From the NCBI GenBank assembly GCA_027924025.1, contig AP026970.1:3618501-3682500 (forward strand): a DNA stretch of 64,000 nt, written 5' to 3'. Shown piece by piece: positions 45,617-55,216 of this stretch. The notes under the pieces were generated by a model that saw only the letters and a program-made list of their open reading frames with translations, was not told the DNA's origin and did no database searches. How positions within the stretch are numbered: the stretch's first letter is position 1; each line of letters begins with the position of its first letter. Position numbers and translations under genes: made by a program. The stretch is from Comamonadaceae bacterium OS-4. Its GTDB lineage: Bacteria > Pseudomonadota > Gammaproteobacteria > Burkholderiales > Burkholderiaceae_C.

Positions 45617-46748
45617 GGGCCGAGCGCATGTTGCCGGGGTTCAAGCGGGTGCAGGCCGTGCCATCGGCCCGGAAGAGGTACAGGGCCGAAGGTGCCGCAC
45701 GCACGATGACCGAGTCGCCCAGGCGTACTTCGGCATTGCCGTCCCCCCGCACGATCAACTCCTGCCCGTCGTCCATCTTCAGGTACAGCAGGTTGGACTC
45801 ACCCAGGTGCTCCACCAGCGTGATCTCGGCGTCCAAGGCGGTGTCGTCAGCGGCAGGCGCCACACCGGCGGGCAGCACTTCGCAGTGCTCGGGGCGCAGG
45901 CCCACTTCCACACTTTCACCCACTTGCAGCTGGCTGCTGTCCACGGTGGCGAGCACCTTGCTGCCGTTGCCCAGCAACAGGCGGGCGCCACCGTCGAGCA
46001 CCTCCACCACGCGGGCGGGCAAGAGGTTGATGGTGGGCGAGCCGATAAAGGTCGCCACAAAGCGGTTGGCGGGCTGCTGGTACAGCGTGAGCGGTGTGCC
46101 GGCCTGCTGCACATGGCCTTCGCTGAGCACCACGATCTTGTCGCCCAGCGTCATGGCTTCCACCTGGTCGTGCGTCACATAGACCATGGTGGCACCCAGG
46201 TCGCGGTGCAGGCGGGCCAGCTCAATGCGGGTCTTGGCGCGCAGCGCAGCGTCCAGATTCGAGAGCGGCTCGTCAAACAAAAACAGGCGCGGCTCACGCA
46301 CGATGGCACGGCCGATAGCCACGCGCTGGCGCTGGCCGCCCGAGAGTTCGCGGGGCAGGCGCTCCAGCAGGTGGTCAATGTGCAGCACCTTGGCGGCATC
46401 GCGCACGCGCTTGTCGATGTCGGCCTTGCTCGCGCCGTGGATCTTGAGCCCGAACGACATGTTGCGGTAGACCGTCATGTGCGGGTAGAGCGCATAGCTC
46501 TGGAACACCATCGCAATACCGCGCTCGGCCGGCGGCAGGTCGTTGACCAGGTCGTCACCGATGCGCAGCTCGCCGCTGCTGATGTCTTCCAGCCCGCAGA
46601 GCACGCGCAACAAGGTGGACTTGCCGCAGCCGCTGGGGCCGACCAGCACTACCAGTTCGCCGTGCTCGATCTCGAGGTTGATGTTGTGCAGCACCGGCGC
46701 GTTGTTGCCGTAGCGCTTGCTGATGTTGGTGAGGGAAACGCTTGCCAT
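45606..46748 (-). CDS. Sugar ABC transporter ATP-binding protein (MalK/UgpC-like)
   Basis: A 380-residue ATPase: Walker A GPSGCGKST, signature LSGGQRQR, Walker B LFLFDEPLSNLD, then a C-terminal OB-fold regulatory domain typical of the MalK/UgpC class. It energises the two permeases encoded just upstream on the same strand. Confidence 0.93.
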   Translation of the reverse strand: MASVSLTNISKRYGNNAPVLHNINLEIEHGELVVLVGPSGCGKSTLLRVLCGLEDISSGELRIGDDLVNDLPPAERGIAMVFQSYALYPHMTVYRNMSFGLKIHGASKADIDKRVRDAAKVLHIDHLLERLPRELSGGQRQRVAIGRAIVREPRLFLFDEPLSNLDAALRAKTRIELARLHRDLGATMVYVTHDQVEAMTLGDKIVVLSEGHVQQAGTPLTLYQQPANRFVATFIGSPTINLLPARVVEVLDGGARLLLGNGSKVLATVDSSQLQVGESVEVGLRPEHCEVLPAGVAPAADDTALDAEITLVEHLGESNLLYLKMDDGQELIVRGDGNAEVRLGDSVIVRAAPSALYLFRADGTACTRLNPGNMRSAHAR

Positions 46749-46760
46749 GGTGGGTCTGCT

Positions 46761-47615
46761 TTACTTGACGGCGCCCGCGGTGATGCCGCGGATCAGTTGA
46801 CGGGAGAAGAGGGCGTAGAGGGTGACCACCGGCACGATGGCCAGCGAGAGCGAGGCCAGCACGGCGTTCCAGTCGGTGGCGTACTGCCCCACAAACTGCT
46901 GGATACCCAGAGTGATGGTCTGCGTCTGCTCGGAGGGCGCGAGGATCAGCGGGAACCACAGGTCGTTCCAGATCGGCACCATGGTGAACACCGCTACGGT
47001 GGCAATGGCCGGGCGGATCAGCGGCACCACCACCTGGAAGAAGATGCGGAACTCATCGATGCCATCACAACGCGCCGCATCTTTGAGCTCACCGGGCACC
47101 TGCCCCATGAACTCAGAGAGGATCATGATCGCCAGCGGCAGGCCCTGTGCCACATACACCAGCACCAGTGCGGTGAGGGTGTTCACCAGGTTCAGCTCCA
47201 CCATCAATTGCAGGATGGACACCGTGCCCAGGCGGATCGGCACCATGATGCCGAAGGCAAAAAAGAACTTCAGCCAGCGGTTGCCCTTGAAACGGTATTC
47301 CGACAAGCCCCAGGCCGCCATGGCCCCGAACAGCAGGATGAAAAACAGCGATGCAATCGTGACGATGAAGCTGTTGCCGAAGTACATCAGCACGTCCGAG
47401 CGGCCCAGCACTTTGGTGTAACCGATGAGCGAAAACGTCTCGGGCGTGGGCCAGGACAGCGGGTCGTTGAAGATGGCGTCCCGGCTCTTGAACGAGTTCA
47501 TGAACACCAGCAGGATGGGCAGCAGCGCCAGCAGCAAATAGCTGATGAGCGTGAGGTGCACAAACACCCGGCTGGGTGCGAAGGGCAGAGATTTGGAATT
47601 GGATGCGTTTGCCAT
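46761..47615 (-). CDS. Carbohydrate ABC transporter permease (MalG-like)
   Basis: A 284-residue permease with six helices and the EAA loop that contacts the ATPase (ELKDAARCDGIDEFRIFFQV). It is the MalG/UgpE-type partner. The ATG at 47615 has GAGG 6 bases upstream; a GTG at 47627 would overlap the previous gene. Confidence 0.92.
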   Translation of the reverse strand: MANASNSKSLPFAPSRVFVHLTLISYLLLALLPILLVFMNSFKSRDAIFNDPLSWPTPETFSLIGYTKVLGRSDVLMYFGNSFIVTIASLFFILLFGAMAAWGLSEYRFKGNRWLKFFFAFGIMVPIRLGTVSILQLMVELNLVNTLTALVLVYVAQGLPLAIMILSEFMGQVPGELKDAARCDGIDEFRIFFQVVVPLIRPAIATVAVFTMVPIWNDLWFPLILAPSEQTQTITLGIQQFVGQYATDWNAVLASLSLAIVPVVTLYALFSRQLIRGITAGAVK

Positions 47616-47623
47616 GTGCGGCC

Positions 47624-48538
47624 TCACATTGCAAAGCGCTGCAGCTTGCGCTGCACCGCGAGGAAGTACACCGCCACGCCCACCAGAATCACCAGGAACA
47701 TGAGCGTAGCCACGGCCGCGCCCATGGTCGGGCTGGCCACTTGCGACTGGTAGCCGAAGAAGGTGCGGTAGAACAGCGTGCCCAGAATGTCGGTGCTGTA
47801 GTTGGGGCCCGCCACCGCGCCTTTGACTGTGTAGATCAGGTCAAACGCATTGAAGTTGGCCACGAAGGTCAGGATGGTCACCAGCCCCAGCGTGGGCAGG
47901 ATCAGCGGCAGGCGAATCTGCCAGAAGATGCGCCAGGGCGAGGCGCCCTCGACCACAGCGGCTTCGATGATGTCCTCCGGAATCGCAATCAGTGCGGCAT
48001 AGATCAGCATCATCGGCACACCGATGTACTGCCACACCGACATCAGCGACACGGTGATCAGCGCCGAGCTCTCCAGCCCCAGCCAGGGGGCGAACCAGTC
48101 GCCCAGGCCCACCAGCGTCAAAAGCCGCTCAGACACACCCCACAGCGGCGACAAGATGAGCTGCCACACAAAGCCGATGATCACCACCGACAAGAGCGTG
48201 GGCAAAAAGAACACGGTGCGGTAGGTAGCTGCAAAGCGCACATTGCGCAGGGACAGCAGGGCCGCCAACAGCAGGCCCACCGGGTTTTGCACCAGCATGT
48301 GGATGCCGAAGAACTTCAGGTTGTTGCCCATCGCATTCCAGAAGCTGGCCGACCACTGCGGGTCACTCAAGATGGTCTGGTAGTTCGATAGGCCGGTGAA
48401 GCTGCGCAGGCCGGTGTCGTCTGCGCTGTAGAGGCCCAAGCGCAGGGTATCGATCAGCGGCAGCGCGCTGAAGGTGGCGTAGATCAGCAATGCCGGGGCG
48501 ATAAACACCAGCACCCGCCAGGAAAAGCCGAGTTTCAT
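47624..48538 (-). CDS. Carbohydrate ABC transporter permease (MalF-like)
   Basis: A 304-residue permease with six helices and an EAA loop (IPEDIIEAAVVEGASPWRIF). It pairs with the MalG-like permease encoded 8 bases downstream. The Ser/Phe-rich start MKLGFSWRVLVFIAPALLIY is typical of sugar permeases. Confidence 0.92.
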   Translation of the reverse strand: MKLGFSWRVLVFIAPALLIYATFSALPLIDTLRLGLYSADDTGLRSFTGLSNYQTILSDPQWSASFWNAMGNNLKFFGIHMLVQNPVGLLLAALLSLRNVRFAATYRTVFFLPTLLSVVIIGFVWQLILSPLWGVSERLLTLVGLGDWFAPWLGLESSALITVSLMSVWQYIGVPMMLIYAALIAIPEDIIEAAVVEGASPWRIFWQIRLPLILPTLGLVTILTFVANFNAFDLIYTVKGAVAGPNYSTDILGTLFYRTFFGYQSQVASPTMGAAVATLMFLVILVGVAVYFLAVQRKLQRFAM

Positions 48539-48649
48539 GGGAGACCTTGTTGGTCAAAGAGACAAAGGAGAACGGGGGAAGCGGCGCACACAGGGGGCGC
48601 CGCCGGGGTACAGGCCACCGGCCCGCACCCCTGAATCACACGGGGGTGA

Positions 48650-49897
48650 TTACTTCGCTGGCGTGTACCACTTGGCAAAGCCGGTCTGGATTTGCGCAGC
48701 AGCGTCCTTGGGCGCCATCTTTCCGTTCATGACTTGGGAGTTCACGTTCCAGAACTCGTTTTCCATGCTCGGGGTGCCGCGGCTCATGATCTGGGCATTC
48801 AGGCGGATGGTGCTTTTGCACTGCTTGCGCCAGCCGATCATTTCCTTGGCTACCGGGTTCTTCACGTCAATCGCGTGGTTAGAGAGCGAGAAGAAGCCAG
48901 TCACCTTGTTGGTGTACAGGTCCGCAAACTCTTTGCTGGCCAGCCAGTTCAAGAACACTTGGGCGTCCGCCTTGTTCTTGCTCTTGCTGTTCACGCCCAT
49001 GGCGATGTCGGTGTGGTCCGAGATATAGCAAGGGTCACCGGCCTTGGCCACAGGCGGCTTGAAGGCACCGAACTCGACCTTGCTGTTGCCCTCAAAGTAC
49101 GAGATGTCCCACGATCCGGTCGGGTAAATCGCTGCACGTCCGCTGCCGAACAGGTTTTGCGAATCGCCATAGGTCTGGGCCTGGTAGCCCTTGGGCAGGT
49201 AGTTGGCCCACTTGCCCATCACGTCCCAGGTTTTCACGAACTCGGGGTCGGTGAACTTCTTCTTGCCGGCGATCAGTGCCTTGCGGCCTTCTTCACCCTT
49301 CCAGTAGTTCGGGCCGATGCCGGTGTACACGATCTGGTGGGTTTCCCACTGGTCGGCGGTGCCCATGGCAATCGGAGCGACCTTGCCGGCGGCCTTGACC
49401 TTGTCCAGCACATTGAAAAAGTCGGCTTCGGTCACAGGCGGGTTCAGGCCCAGCTCGGCAAACACCTTCTTGTTGTAGAAGAAACCGTGGATGACGGAGG
49501 CCATGGGCACGCAATAAGTGTCCTTGCCGTCATCGGTCTGCCACGCCACCTGGGCGGACTCAGGGAAGTTCTTCAGGGCGGCATTGCCGTTGAGCTTGTC
49601 CAAGTGGCCCTTTTTGTACAGGTCCAAGGACACGTCAAACGGGCGGCATGTCACCAAGTCACCTGCGGTGCCGGCGGTCAGGCGGGCGTTCAGGGCAGAG
49701 TTGTACTCAGGCGGTGCAGTGGGCGCGAACTTGACGGTAATGCCGGGGTTGGCTTTGTAGAAGGCGGGCAACAGCACGTCTTCCCACAAACCTTTGTCGT
49801 CGACACGCCAGCTCTCAATGGTGAGCGTACCGGCACCTGCAAAGCTGCTGCAAACCAGCGCTGCCGCAGCGGCGGCGAGGCGAAGGGAATGGGACAT
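48650..49897 (-). CDS. Carbohydrate ABC transporter substrate-binding protein
   Basis: A 415-residue periplasmic protein with a signal peptide cleaved near FAGA-GTL and a family-1 binding-protein fold (IESWRVDDKGLWEDVLLP; the closing CYISDHTDIAMGVNSKSK). It delivers sugar to the two permeases. It is the first and presumably most abundant product of the operon. Aromatic residues in the cleft suggest a sugar, but the ligand is not readable; an amino sugar is inferred from the operon. Confidence 0.92.
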   Translation of the reverse strand: MSHSLRLAAAAAALVCSSFAGAGTLTIESWRVDDKGLWEDVLLPAFYKANPGITVKFAPTAPPEYNSALNARLTAGTAGDLVTCRPFDVSLDLYKKGHLDKLNGNAALKNFPESAQVAWQTDDGKDTYCVPMASVIHGFFYNKKVFAELGLNPPVTEADFFNVLDKVKAAGKVAPIAMGTADQWETHQIVYTGIGPNYWKGEEGRKALIAGKKKFTDPEFVKTWDVMGKWANYLPKGYQAQTYGDSQNLFGSGRAAIYPTGSWDISYFEGNSKVEFGAFKPPVAKAGDPCYISDHTDIAMGVNSKSKNKADAQVFLNWLASKEFADLYTNKVTGFFSLSNHAIDVKNPVAKEMIGWRKQCKSTIRLNAQIMSRGTPSMENEFWNVNSQVMNGKMAPKDAAAQIQTGFAKWYTPAK

Positions 49898-50166
49898 GGA
49901 ATCTCCTGATCATTTGTTGAATGAAACTGCCGGCTCCGTGCATGGCGGTAGCCGTTCAGTGGGGCGGAGGTTATGCTTTGACCCCTGTAATATCAAACCG
50001 CGCCCAACGGGCCTGATTACAAAGATAAGTCGTTGATTCCATTCAATTTTTTCGCCATGCACCGCACCTGCGCCTTACGCTTTATTACCTGCCGCGCGGC
50101 CCCCGCTGAGGCCGCTGGCGGGGGTGCGGACGGGCAGACATACACAACATTACAAATCGACAGGAA

Positions 50167-51429
50167 ATGAAAGGTTTCGCCCGCCTCGCCACCCTGCTGC
50201 TGTGTTGTGTCTGCCTGCACAGCGCACAGGCGCAGCCCACGGGGGTGCCCATGGACGTGCTGCACTGGTGGACCTCGGCCAGCGAACGCAAAGCCGCCGA
50301 CCAGCTCGCCCTGCAACTGGCGCAGGCCGGCGTGCAGTGGAAAGACGCCGCCATCCCCGGTGGCGGGGGCATGGCCGCCGTCAAGGTGCTCAAAAGCCGG
50401 GTGCTCATGGGCGACCCGCCGGATGTGGCCCAGCTCATCGGCACCACCCTCACCGACTGGGCCGATATTGGATTGGTCATGCCGCTCAACGCGGTGGCGC
50501 AGCGCCAGCGCTGGTCGCAGGTGTTGTTTCCTACGGTGCTTGAACTCGTCACCTACAAGGGCGATGTGATTGCCGCACCGCTGGGCATACACCGCATCAA
50601 CACCCTGCTCTACAACCGCAAGGTCTTCGGCAAGCTGGGCCTGACACCACCCCGCAGCTGGGCCGAGTTTGAAATGACGGCCCGCAAACTGCAGGCCAAA
50701 GGCATACGGCCGCTGGCCTGGAGCGACGAGCCCTGGCAAATTGCCACGGTGTTTGAAACCGTGTTGCTGGGTGACGCAGGCCCTGCGCTCTACCGCGAGC
50801 TCATCGTGCAGCGCAAGAGCAGCGCCTGGATGGACGCCCGCGTGGAGCGCGCCCTGCAGCGCCTGCGCTGGCTGCGCGCCCTGGCTACCGACGCGCCGGT
50901 GGAGCGCCCCTGGACCGAGAGCACCCGCGAGCTGATGGCCGACAACGCCGGCATGATGATCATGGGCGACTGGGCCAAGGGCGAGCTCATGGCCTGGGGC
51001 GCCAGCCCGGTGCGCGACTTCGGCTGCGCCGTGGTGCCCGGCACTGAGAACATGCACCTCTACAGCATCGACACCCTGGCCATGCTGGTCAGCGCCCGCC
51101 CACGGGAGGCCGCACAAGAAAAAATGGCCGAGGTGGTCACCGGCATTCCGGCCCAGCTGGCCTACAACCGCATCAAAGGCGCGGTGCCAGTGCGCCGCGA
51201 TATCGACCCCGCCGCACTCGACGGCTGCGCCCGCGACTCGTGGGAAACCTTTGCGCTTGCGCGCAATGCGCGTGTGCCCAGCCTGGCCCACCGCATGGCG
51301 GCGGACGAAGCCATCAAAGACGCGGTGGCCCAAACCCTGTGGCGCTACCTGACCGACTCCCGCATGGAAACCCCGGAGGCCCAGCGCCGCTTGGCCTCCG
51401 TGATCCGCGCAACCAGCACCGAGCGCTAA
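50167..51429 (+). CDS. Second extracellular sugar-binding protein, linked to a two-component system
   Basis: A 420-residue exported protein (signal MKGFARLATLLLCCVCLHSAQAQ, cleaved after AQA) with the family-1 binding-protein fold (LHWWTSASERKAADQLA; GIHRINTLLYNRKVF). It has no permease genes of its own and is followed 17 bases later by a response regulator and a kinase. It may present sugar to the kinase sensor and not to the transporter. It is divergent from the transport operon; the 269-base gap between them has no clear gene. Confidence 0.88.
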   Translation: MKGFARLATLLLCCVCLHSAQAQPTGVPMDVLHWWTSASERKAADQLALQLAQAGVQWKDAAIPGGGGMAAVKVLKSRVLMGDPPDVAQLIGTTLTDWADIGLVMPLNAVAQRQRWSQVLFPTVLELVTYKGDVIAAPLGIHRINTLLYNRKVFGKLGLTPPRSWAEFEMTARKLQAKGIRPLAWSDEPWQIATVFETVLLGDAGPALYRELIVQRKSSAWMDARVERALQRLRWLRALATDAPVERPWTESTRELMADNAGMMIMGDWAKGELMAWGASPVRDFGCAVVPGTENMHLYSIDTLAMLVSARPREAAQEKMAEVVTGIPAQLAYNRIKGAVPVRRDIDPAALDGCARDSWETFALARNARVPSLAHRMAADEAIKDAVAQTLWRYLTDSRMETPEAQRRLASVIRATSTER

Positions 51430-51446
51430 ACCCGCACGACCAGCCC

Positions 51447-52166
51447 ATGACCCGCACCCTGCTTGTCGTTGACGACGACCAAAAAACCCGCAACCTGCTC
51501 AAGACCTACCTCGAAAAGCACCAGTACGAAGTGCGCGTGGCCCACGACGGCGCCAGCTTCAACGCCGAGTTCGAGCGCTTCAAGGACGAGCTGAGTTTGG
51601 TCATTCTGGATGTGATGCTGCCTGACACCGATGGCTTTACCCTCTGCCGCAGCGTGCGCAGCCAGTCGCCGGTGCCCATCATCATGCTCACAGCCAGCGC
51701 GGACGACACCGACCGCATCGTCGGGCTGGAGCTGGGGGCGGACGACTACATCGCCAAGCCCTACAACCCGCGCGAGCTACTGGCCCGCATCAAGGCCATC
51801 CATCGCCGCATGCAACTGGGTGCGCCCGGTGCGCCGGTGCGGTATTTGAAGTTTGCCGGGTTCAGCATGGACGTGGTCGAGCGCGTGCTCACCGACCCGC
51901 AAGGCCAGCCGGTGGTGCTCACCAGCATGGACTTCAACCTGCTGCGCTTTTTTGCCGAACACGCCGGCGAGACTCTGGACCGCGCCCGCCTGATGGAGCA
52001 AACCCGCGGCCGCGACCTCGGGCCTTTGGACCGCTCGCTCGATGTGCAGGTGAGCCGCCTGCGCCAGCGCCTGCATGACGATGGCAAGCAGCCGGTGCTG
52101 ATCAAAACCGTGCGCGGCAGCGGCTATGTGTTCTCGGCGGACGTGAGCGCCCATGCCGAACCCTGA
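51447..52166 (+). CDS. OmpR-family response regulator (sugar operon)
   Basis: A 239-residue protein with receiver Asp55 (LVILDVMLPDTDG), AKPYNPREL and a winged-helix output domain (LDRSLDVQVSRLRQRLHDD). I used the ATG at 51447. It overlaps the kinase gene by 14 bases. Likely target: the divergent sugar-transport promoter. Confidence 0.9.
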   Translation: MTRTLLVVDDDQKTRNLLKTYLEKHQYEVRVAHDGASFNAEFERFKDELSLVILDVMLPDTDGFTLCRSVRSQSPVPIIMLTASADDTDRIVGLELGADDYIAKPYNPRELLARIKAIHRRMQLGAPGAPVRYLKFAGFSMDVVERVLTDPQGQPVVLTSMDFNLLRFFAEHAGETLDRARLMEQTRGRDLGPLDRSLDVQVSRLRQRLHDDGKQPVLIKTVRGSGYVFSADVSAHAEP

Positions 52167-53628
52167 ACGCCGCCGCTGGACGCGGCGCTACCTGCCCGAC
52201 AGCCTGTTGGGCCGCATCGTGGTGGTGATGGCGCTGGGCGTTATCAGCGCGCAGCTGGTGGGCACCCTTCTGTGGGCGCGGCAGTTGCGCGAGAGTGCGC
52301 GGGCCGAGGCCCTGAGTGCCGGCCACGCGATTGCGCTGAATGCGGCAGGCTCCATCCGCTTCTTTCGCGACCTGCCGCCGCAGTTCAGGCCCATCCTCAT
52401 TGAGCAGCTGCGCACCATGGGCGGTACCCGCTTTTTCATCAACGTGAACAAGGCGCGTGTGCCGGTGCAGCCAGTAGAAGGCAATGGCCTGGTGGACGCG
52501 GTGGTGGAAGCCATGCAAGGTGACCTCACCCGCAACCTAGCGGGCAACACCCAAGCACCCAGCGTGGCCTTTGCCTGGCCCGATACGCTACAAGTGTCGG
52601 ACGACGGGCGCATGGTGCGCGACCTGCCGGACTCGTGGGTGGAAGCCACCCTGCTGCTGCGCCCGCGCCCTGCGCCGGTGCTGGTCATCCAGGCGGAGTT
52701 CGAGCCCGGGCGCTGGCTGTACCTGGCCACCACCATGCCCGACCCTTACTTTTTGGAGAACGCCAACCCCCTCACCCGGGACCGCGTAGCACTTCAGTTG
52801 GTAACGCTGCTGACGGTACTCGTCCTCAGCGTGCTGCTGGTGCGGGGGCTGATCCGCCCGCTCAACCGGATTGCCTCGGCCGCCAACGCCTTTGGCAGTG
52901 ACACCGCGCCCGAGAGCGTGCCCGAAACCGGCACCGCCGAGCTGCGCCGCACCGCGCGCGCCTTCAACGAAATGCAGGCCCGCATTCAGGGCTATCTGGT
53001 GGACCGGGAGCGGCTGTTTCTGGGCATTTCGCACGGGCTCAAAACACCCATCATGCGGCTCAAGTTGCGCACCGAGCTGCTGGACGACGACACCTTGCGC
53101 GCCGAGTTCCACGAAGACCTGGACGACCTCGATGTCATGGTCAAAGCGGCGCTGCAAAGCGTGAAAGACACCGACATCCACGAGAACCTGACCCCCGTGC
53201 GGCTGGACACCCTGCTCGCCCGCTTGGCGCAGCGCCCCATTCACCCTGACGCCAGTATTGAATGCACCGCAGAGCCGGTGAGCGTGCTCGGCAAACCCCT
53301 GGCGCTGGAGCGCGCCCTGAGCAACCTGCTGGACAACGCGGTGCTCTATGGCGAGCGGGTGCAGGTGCGCCTGAGCCTGCAAGGCAGCCGCGCGCTGGTG
53401 GAGGTGCGCGACTTCGGGCCCGGCATCGCGCAGGCCAGCATGTCGGCGGCGTTTGAGCCGCATGTGCGCCTCAGCCACGGCCAGCAACAAAACCGCACCG
53501 GCACGGGTTTGGGTCTGGGCATTGCGCGCAACATCATCCAGGCCCACGGCGGCGAGATCAGGCTGCACAACCACGCAGAGGGCGGGCTGGTGGTGACGGT
53601 GCTGCTGGCGGCGCTGCCGGCTGACTAG
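52153..53628 (+). CDS. Sensor histidine kinase (sugar operon)
   Basis: A 491-residue membrane kinase: helix near residue 20, a periplasmic domain of about 170 residues, second helix near 220, HAMP (LIRPLNRIASAANAFG), H-box SHGLKTPIMRL, and HATPase motifs LLDNAVLYG, DFGPGIAQ and GTGLGLGIA. The periplasmic loop could dock the binding protein encoded two genes upstream. Confidence 0.9.
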   Translation: MPNPERRRWTRRYLPDSLLGRIVVVMALGVISAQLVGTLLWARQLRESARAEALSAGHAIALNAAGSIRFFRDLPPQFRPILIEQLRTMGGTRFFINVNKARVPVQPVEGNGLVDAVVEAMQGDLTRNLAGNTQAPSVAFAWPDTLQVSDDGRMVRDLPDSWVEATLLLRPRPAPVLVIQAEFEPGRWLYLATTMPDPYFLENANPLTRDRVALQLVTLLTVLVLSVLLVRGLIRPLNRIASAANAFGSDTAPESVPETGTAELRRTARAFNEMQARIQGYLVDRERLFLGISHGLKTPIMRLKLRTELLDDDTLRAEFHEDLDDLDVMVKAALQSVKDTDIHENLTPVRLDTLLARLAQRPIHPDASIECTAEPVSVLGKPLALERALSNLLDNAVLYGERVQVRLSLQGSRALVEVRDFGPGIAQASMSAAFEPHVRLSHGQQQNRTGTGLGLGIARNIIQAHGGEIRLHNHAEGGLVVTVLLAALPAD

Positions 53629-53737
53629 CCCCGCGCCGGTATGTCCACCAACGAACAGACCGGCCGCCCCATCCCCCTTACTGTGAGTGTTGTCAGGCCC
53701 CTGTGGCTTGTGACAGTCTTCACTTTAAGGATTCCCC

Positions 53738-54322
53738 ATGAAGAACACCCCCACCTTGATGCGCAGCGTCGCCATGGCTGCATGCCTGCTGTTTGCCGGC
53801 ACTGCCATGGCGCAGATGTCTCCAATTGATTACAAGGCCAGCAAGGCGCGTATCAAAGACGACTACAGCGCCGGCAAGAAAACCTGCAACGCCCAGTCCG
53901 GCAATGCGCGCGACATCTGCGTCGCTGAGGCCAAAGGTAAAGAGTCGGTCGCCCTGGCAGAGCTGGAGAACAGCTACAAGCCCACCCTCAAAACGCAATA
54001 CAAAGTGCGCACTGAACAGGCCGATGCCACCTACGACGTCGCCAAGCAAAAGTGTGACGACCTCTCGGGCAACCCCAAAGACGTGTGCGTGAAAGAAGCC
54101 AAAGCCGCCCGCACCGCGGCCAAAGCCGATGCAGAGGTGCAAATGAAAACCACCAAAACCAACGCCGATGCCAAGAGCGACAACAAAGAAGTCCGCACCG
54201 ACGCCGCTGCCGACAAACGCGCCGCCGAACTGAAGGTGGCGGAAGAGAAATGCGACGCCCTGGCCTCCACCGCCAAGGCCACCTGCATGGCCGACGCCAA
54301 GGCCAAGTTCGGCAAGATGTAA
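53738..54322 (+). CDS. Exported helical protein with three CX10C repeats
   Basis: A 194-residue protein with a clear signal peptide (cleaved after AMA) and a very Ala/Lys-rich, helical mature part. Three spaced units each have two cysteines ten residues apart: CNAQSGNARDIC, CDDLSGNPKDVC and CDALASTAKATC. Similar Burkholderiales proteins are annotated as hypothetical. The pairs could form disulfide-linked helical hairpins. AAGGA precedes the ATG. Confidence 0.75.
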   Translation: MKNTPTLMRSVAMAACLLFAGTAMAQMSPIDYKASKARIKDDYSAGKKTCNAQSGNARDICVAEAKGKESVALAELENSYKPTLKTQYKVRTEQADATYDVAKQKCDDLSGNPKDVCVKEAKAARTAAKADAEVQMKTTKTNADAKSDNKEVRTDAAADKRAAELKVAEEKCDALASTAKATCMADAKAKFGKM

Positions 54323-54334
54323 TCCGCCAGACGC

Positions 54335-54365
54335 AAAAAAGCCGGCTACCAGAGCCGGCTTTTTT
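54335..54365. terminator. Bidirectional intrinsic terminator
   Basis: AAAAAAGCCGGCT-ACCAG-AGCCGGCTTTTTT serves both the CX10C gene (rightward) and the convergent RRM gene. T runs flank the stem on both strands. Confidence 0.85.
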
Positions 54366-54380
54366 GTGGGCGTTTAGCGC

Positions 54381-54677
54381 TTAGTAGCTGCTACGGCCGC
54401 CGCGGTAGCCGTCGGAGCTGCCACGATCTTCACGCGGACGGGCCAGGTTGACCACGATGGAGCGGCCATCCACGGATTGGCCGTTCAAACCGTCAATGGC
54501 GGCTTGGGCGAATGCGGGAGTGCTCATTTCCACAAAGGCGAAGCCCTTGGAACGGCCGGTGTCGCGGTCCATCATGACCTTGGCGGAGGTCACTTCGCCG
54601 AATTCGGCGAAATTGCTCTGCAGGCTGTCATCGGTGACGGAGTAGGGCAGGTTGCCCACGTAAATTTTGCTGCTCAT
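54381..54677 (-). CDS. RRM-domain RNA-binding protein
   Basis: A 98-residue single-RRM protein with RNP2 (IYVGNL) and RNP1 (KGFAFVEM) and a short Arg/Gly/Ser tail. It should bind single-stranded RNA. Small bacterial RRM proteins of this type are often cold-induced. It lies 111 bases after a 79-residue gene on the same strand. Confidence 0.92.
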   Translation of the reverse strand: MSSKIYVGNLPYSVTDDSLQSNFAEFGEVTSAKVMMDRDTGRSKGFAFVEMSTPAFAQAAIDGLNGQSVDGRSIVVNLARPREDRGSSDGYRGGRSSY

Positions 54678-54788
54678 GGTGAGCCTTTCAGTGAGTGCGC
54701 TGTCAGCCCGGGTGGCTGGGGTGCGCGGGTTTGCAGCCTTTGCGGGCGGCGGAATAGGGTGAGGTGTGTGGAGTGCGTCCGGCCTGCT

Positions 54789-55028
54789 TCAGCAGGTTTG
54801 CGGGTTGGCACTGCCGGTTTCAAGCCAGCCTTGGGTAATGGCGTACACGCGGGCAGCTTCGCGGGAGACAAACTCGCAGTCGAAGTTAAAAACACGGCAG
54901 TAAGCGCCTTTGCTCTGGCTGCGCTGGACGGCGATGGAGGCACGGAACAGACCGGCGCTGGTTTCTTGGGTTGCGGGCGAAACAATGTAGTTGCCCATCG
55001 GGATAGCGGATTCGAAATTCTGATTCAT
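54789..55028 (-). CDS. Small hypothetical protein upstream of the RRM gene
   Basis: A 79-residue soluble protein (MNQNFESAIPMGNYIVSPAT..., ending GSANPQTC). It is mostly beta-rich by composition; I do not recognise a family. No Shine-Dalgarno sequence precedes the ATG at 55028, and a later start (Met11) is possible. A strong promoter lies about 190 bases upstream with a long untranslated leader. Confidence 0.55.
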   Translation of the reverse strand: MNQNFESAIPMGNYIVSPATQETSAGLFRASIAVQRSQSKGAYCRVFNFDCEFVSREAARVYAITQGWLETGSANPQTC

Positions 55029-55216
55029 TGAAAGGGAGAGGTGCGGGCCACGTTATCAGGCCGGCTTGAGCAAAAAGAGATTCGGTTGGCTGCTGCTCTG
55101 CAGATCAACGCGGTCGACAGGTGTCGAATAAACCGGGAACCAACGGCAGGAGACATCTCGTGGTGGTTCTCGTGGAACAGGGGTGTGTTGGGAGGTACAC
55201 CGCATTCCTGCCTCGA
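55029..55216 (-). promoter_or_regulatory. Long 5' leader of the small-protein/RRM transcript
   Basis: From the promoter at 55217 to the ATG the transcript would carry about 180 bases without a gene. Leaders of this size before RNA-binding cold-response genes can act as RNA thermosensors. The rest of the 363-base gap (to 55391) holds the promoter and the CsbD gene's own upstream region. Confidence 0.4.

Noticed and set aside
45588..47753. 721-residue rightward frame opposite the sugar transporter genes
   Set aside because: Rich in His, Gln and Arg, with no domain; the opposite strand codes for intact ATPase and permease.
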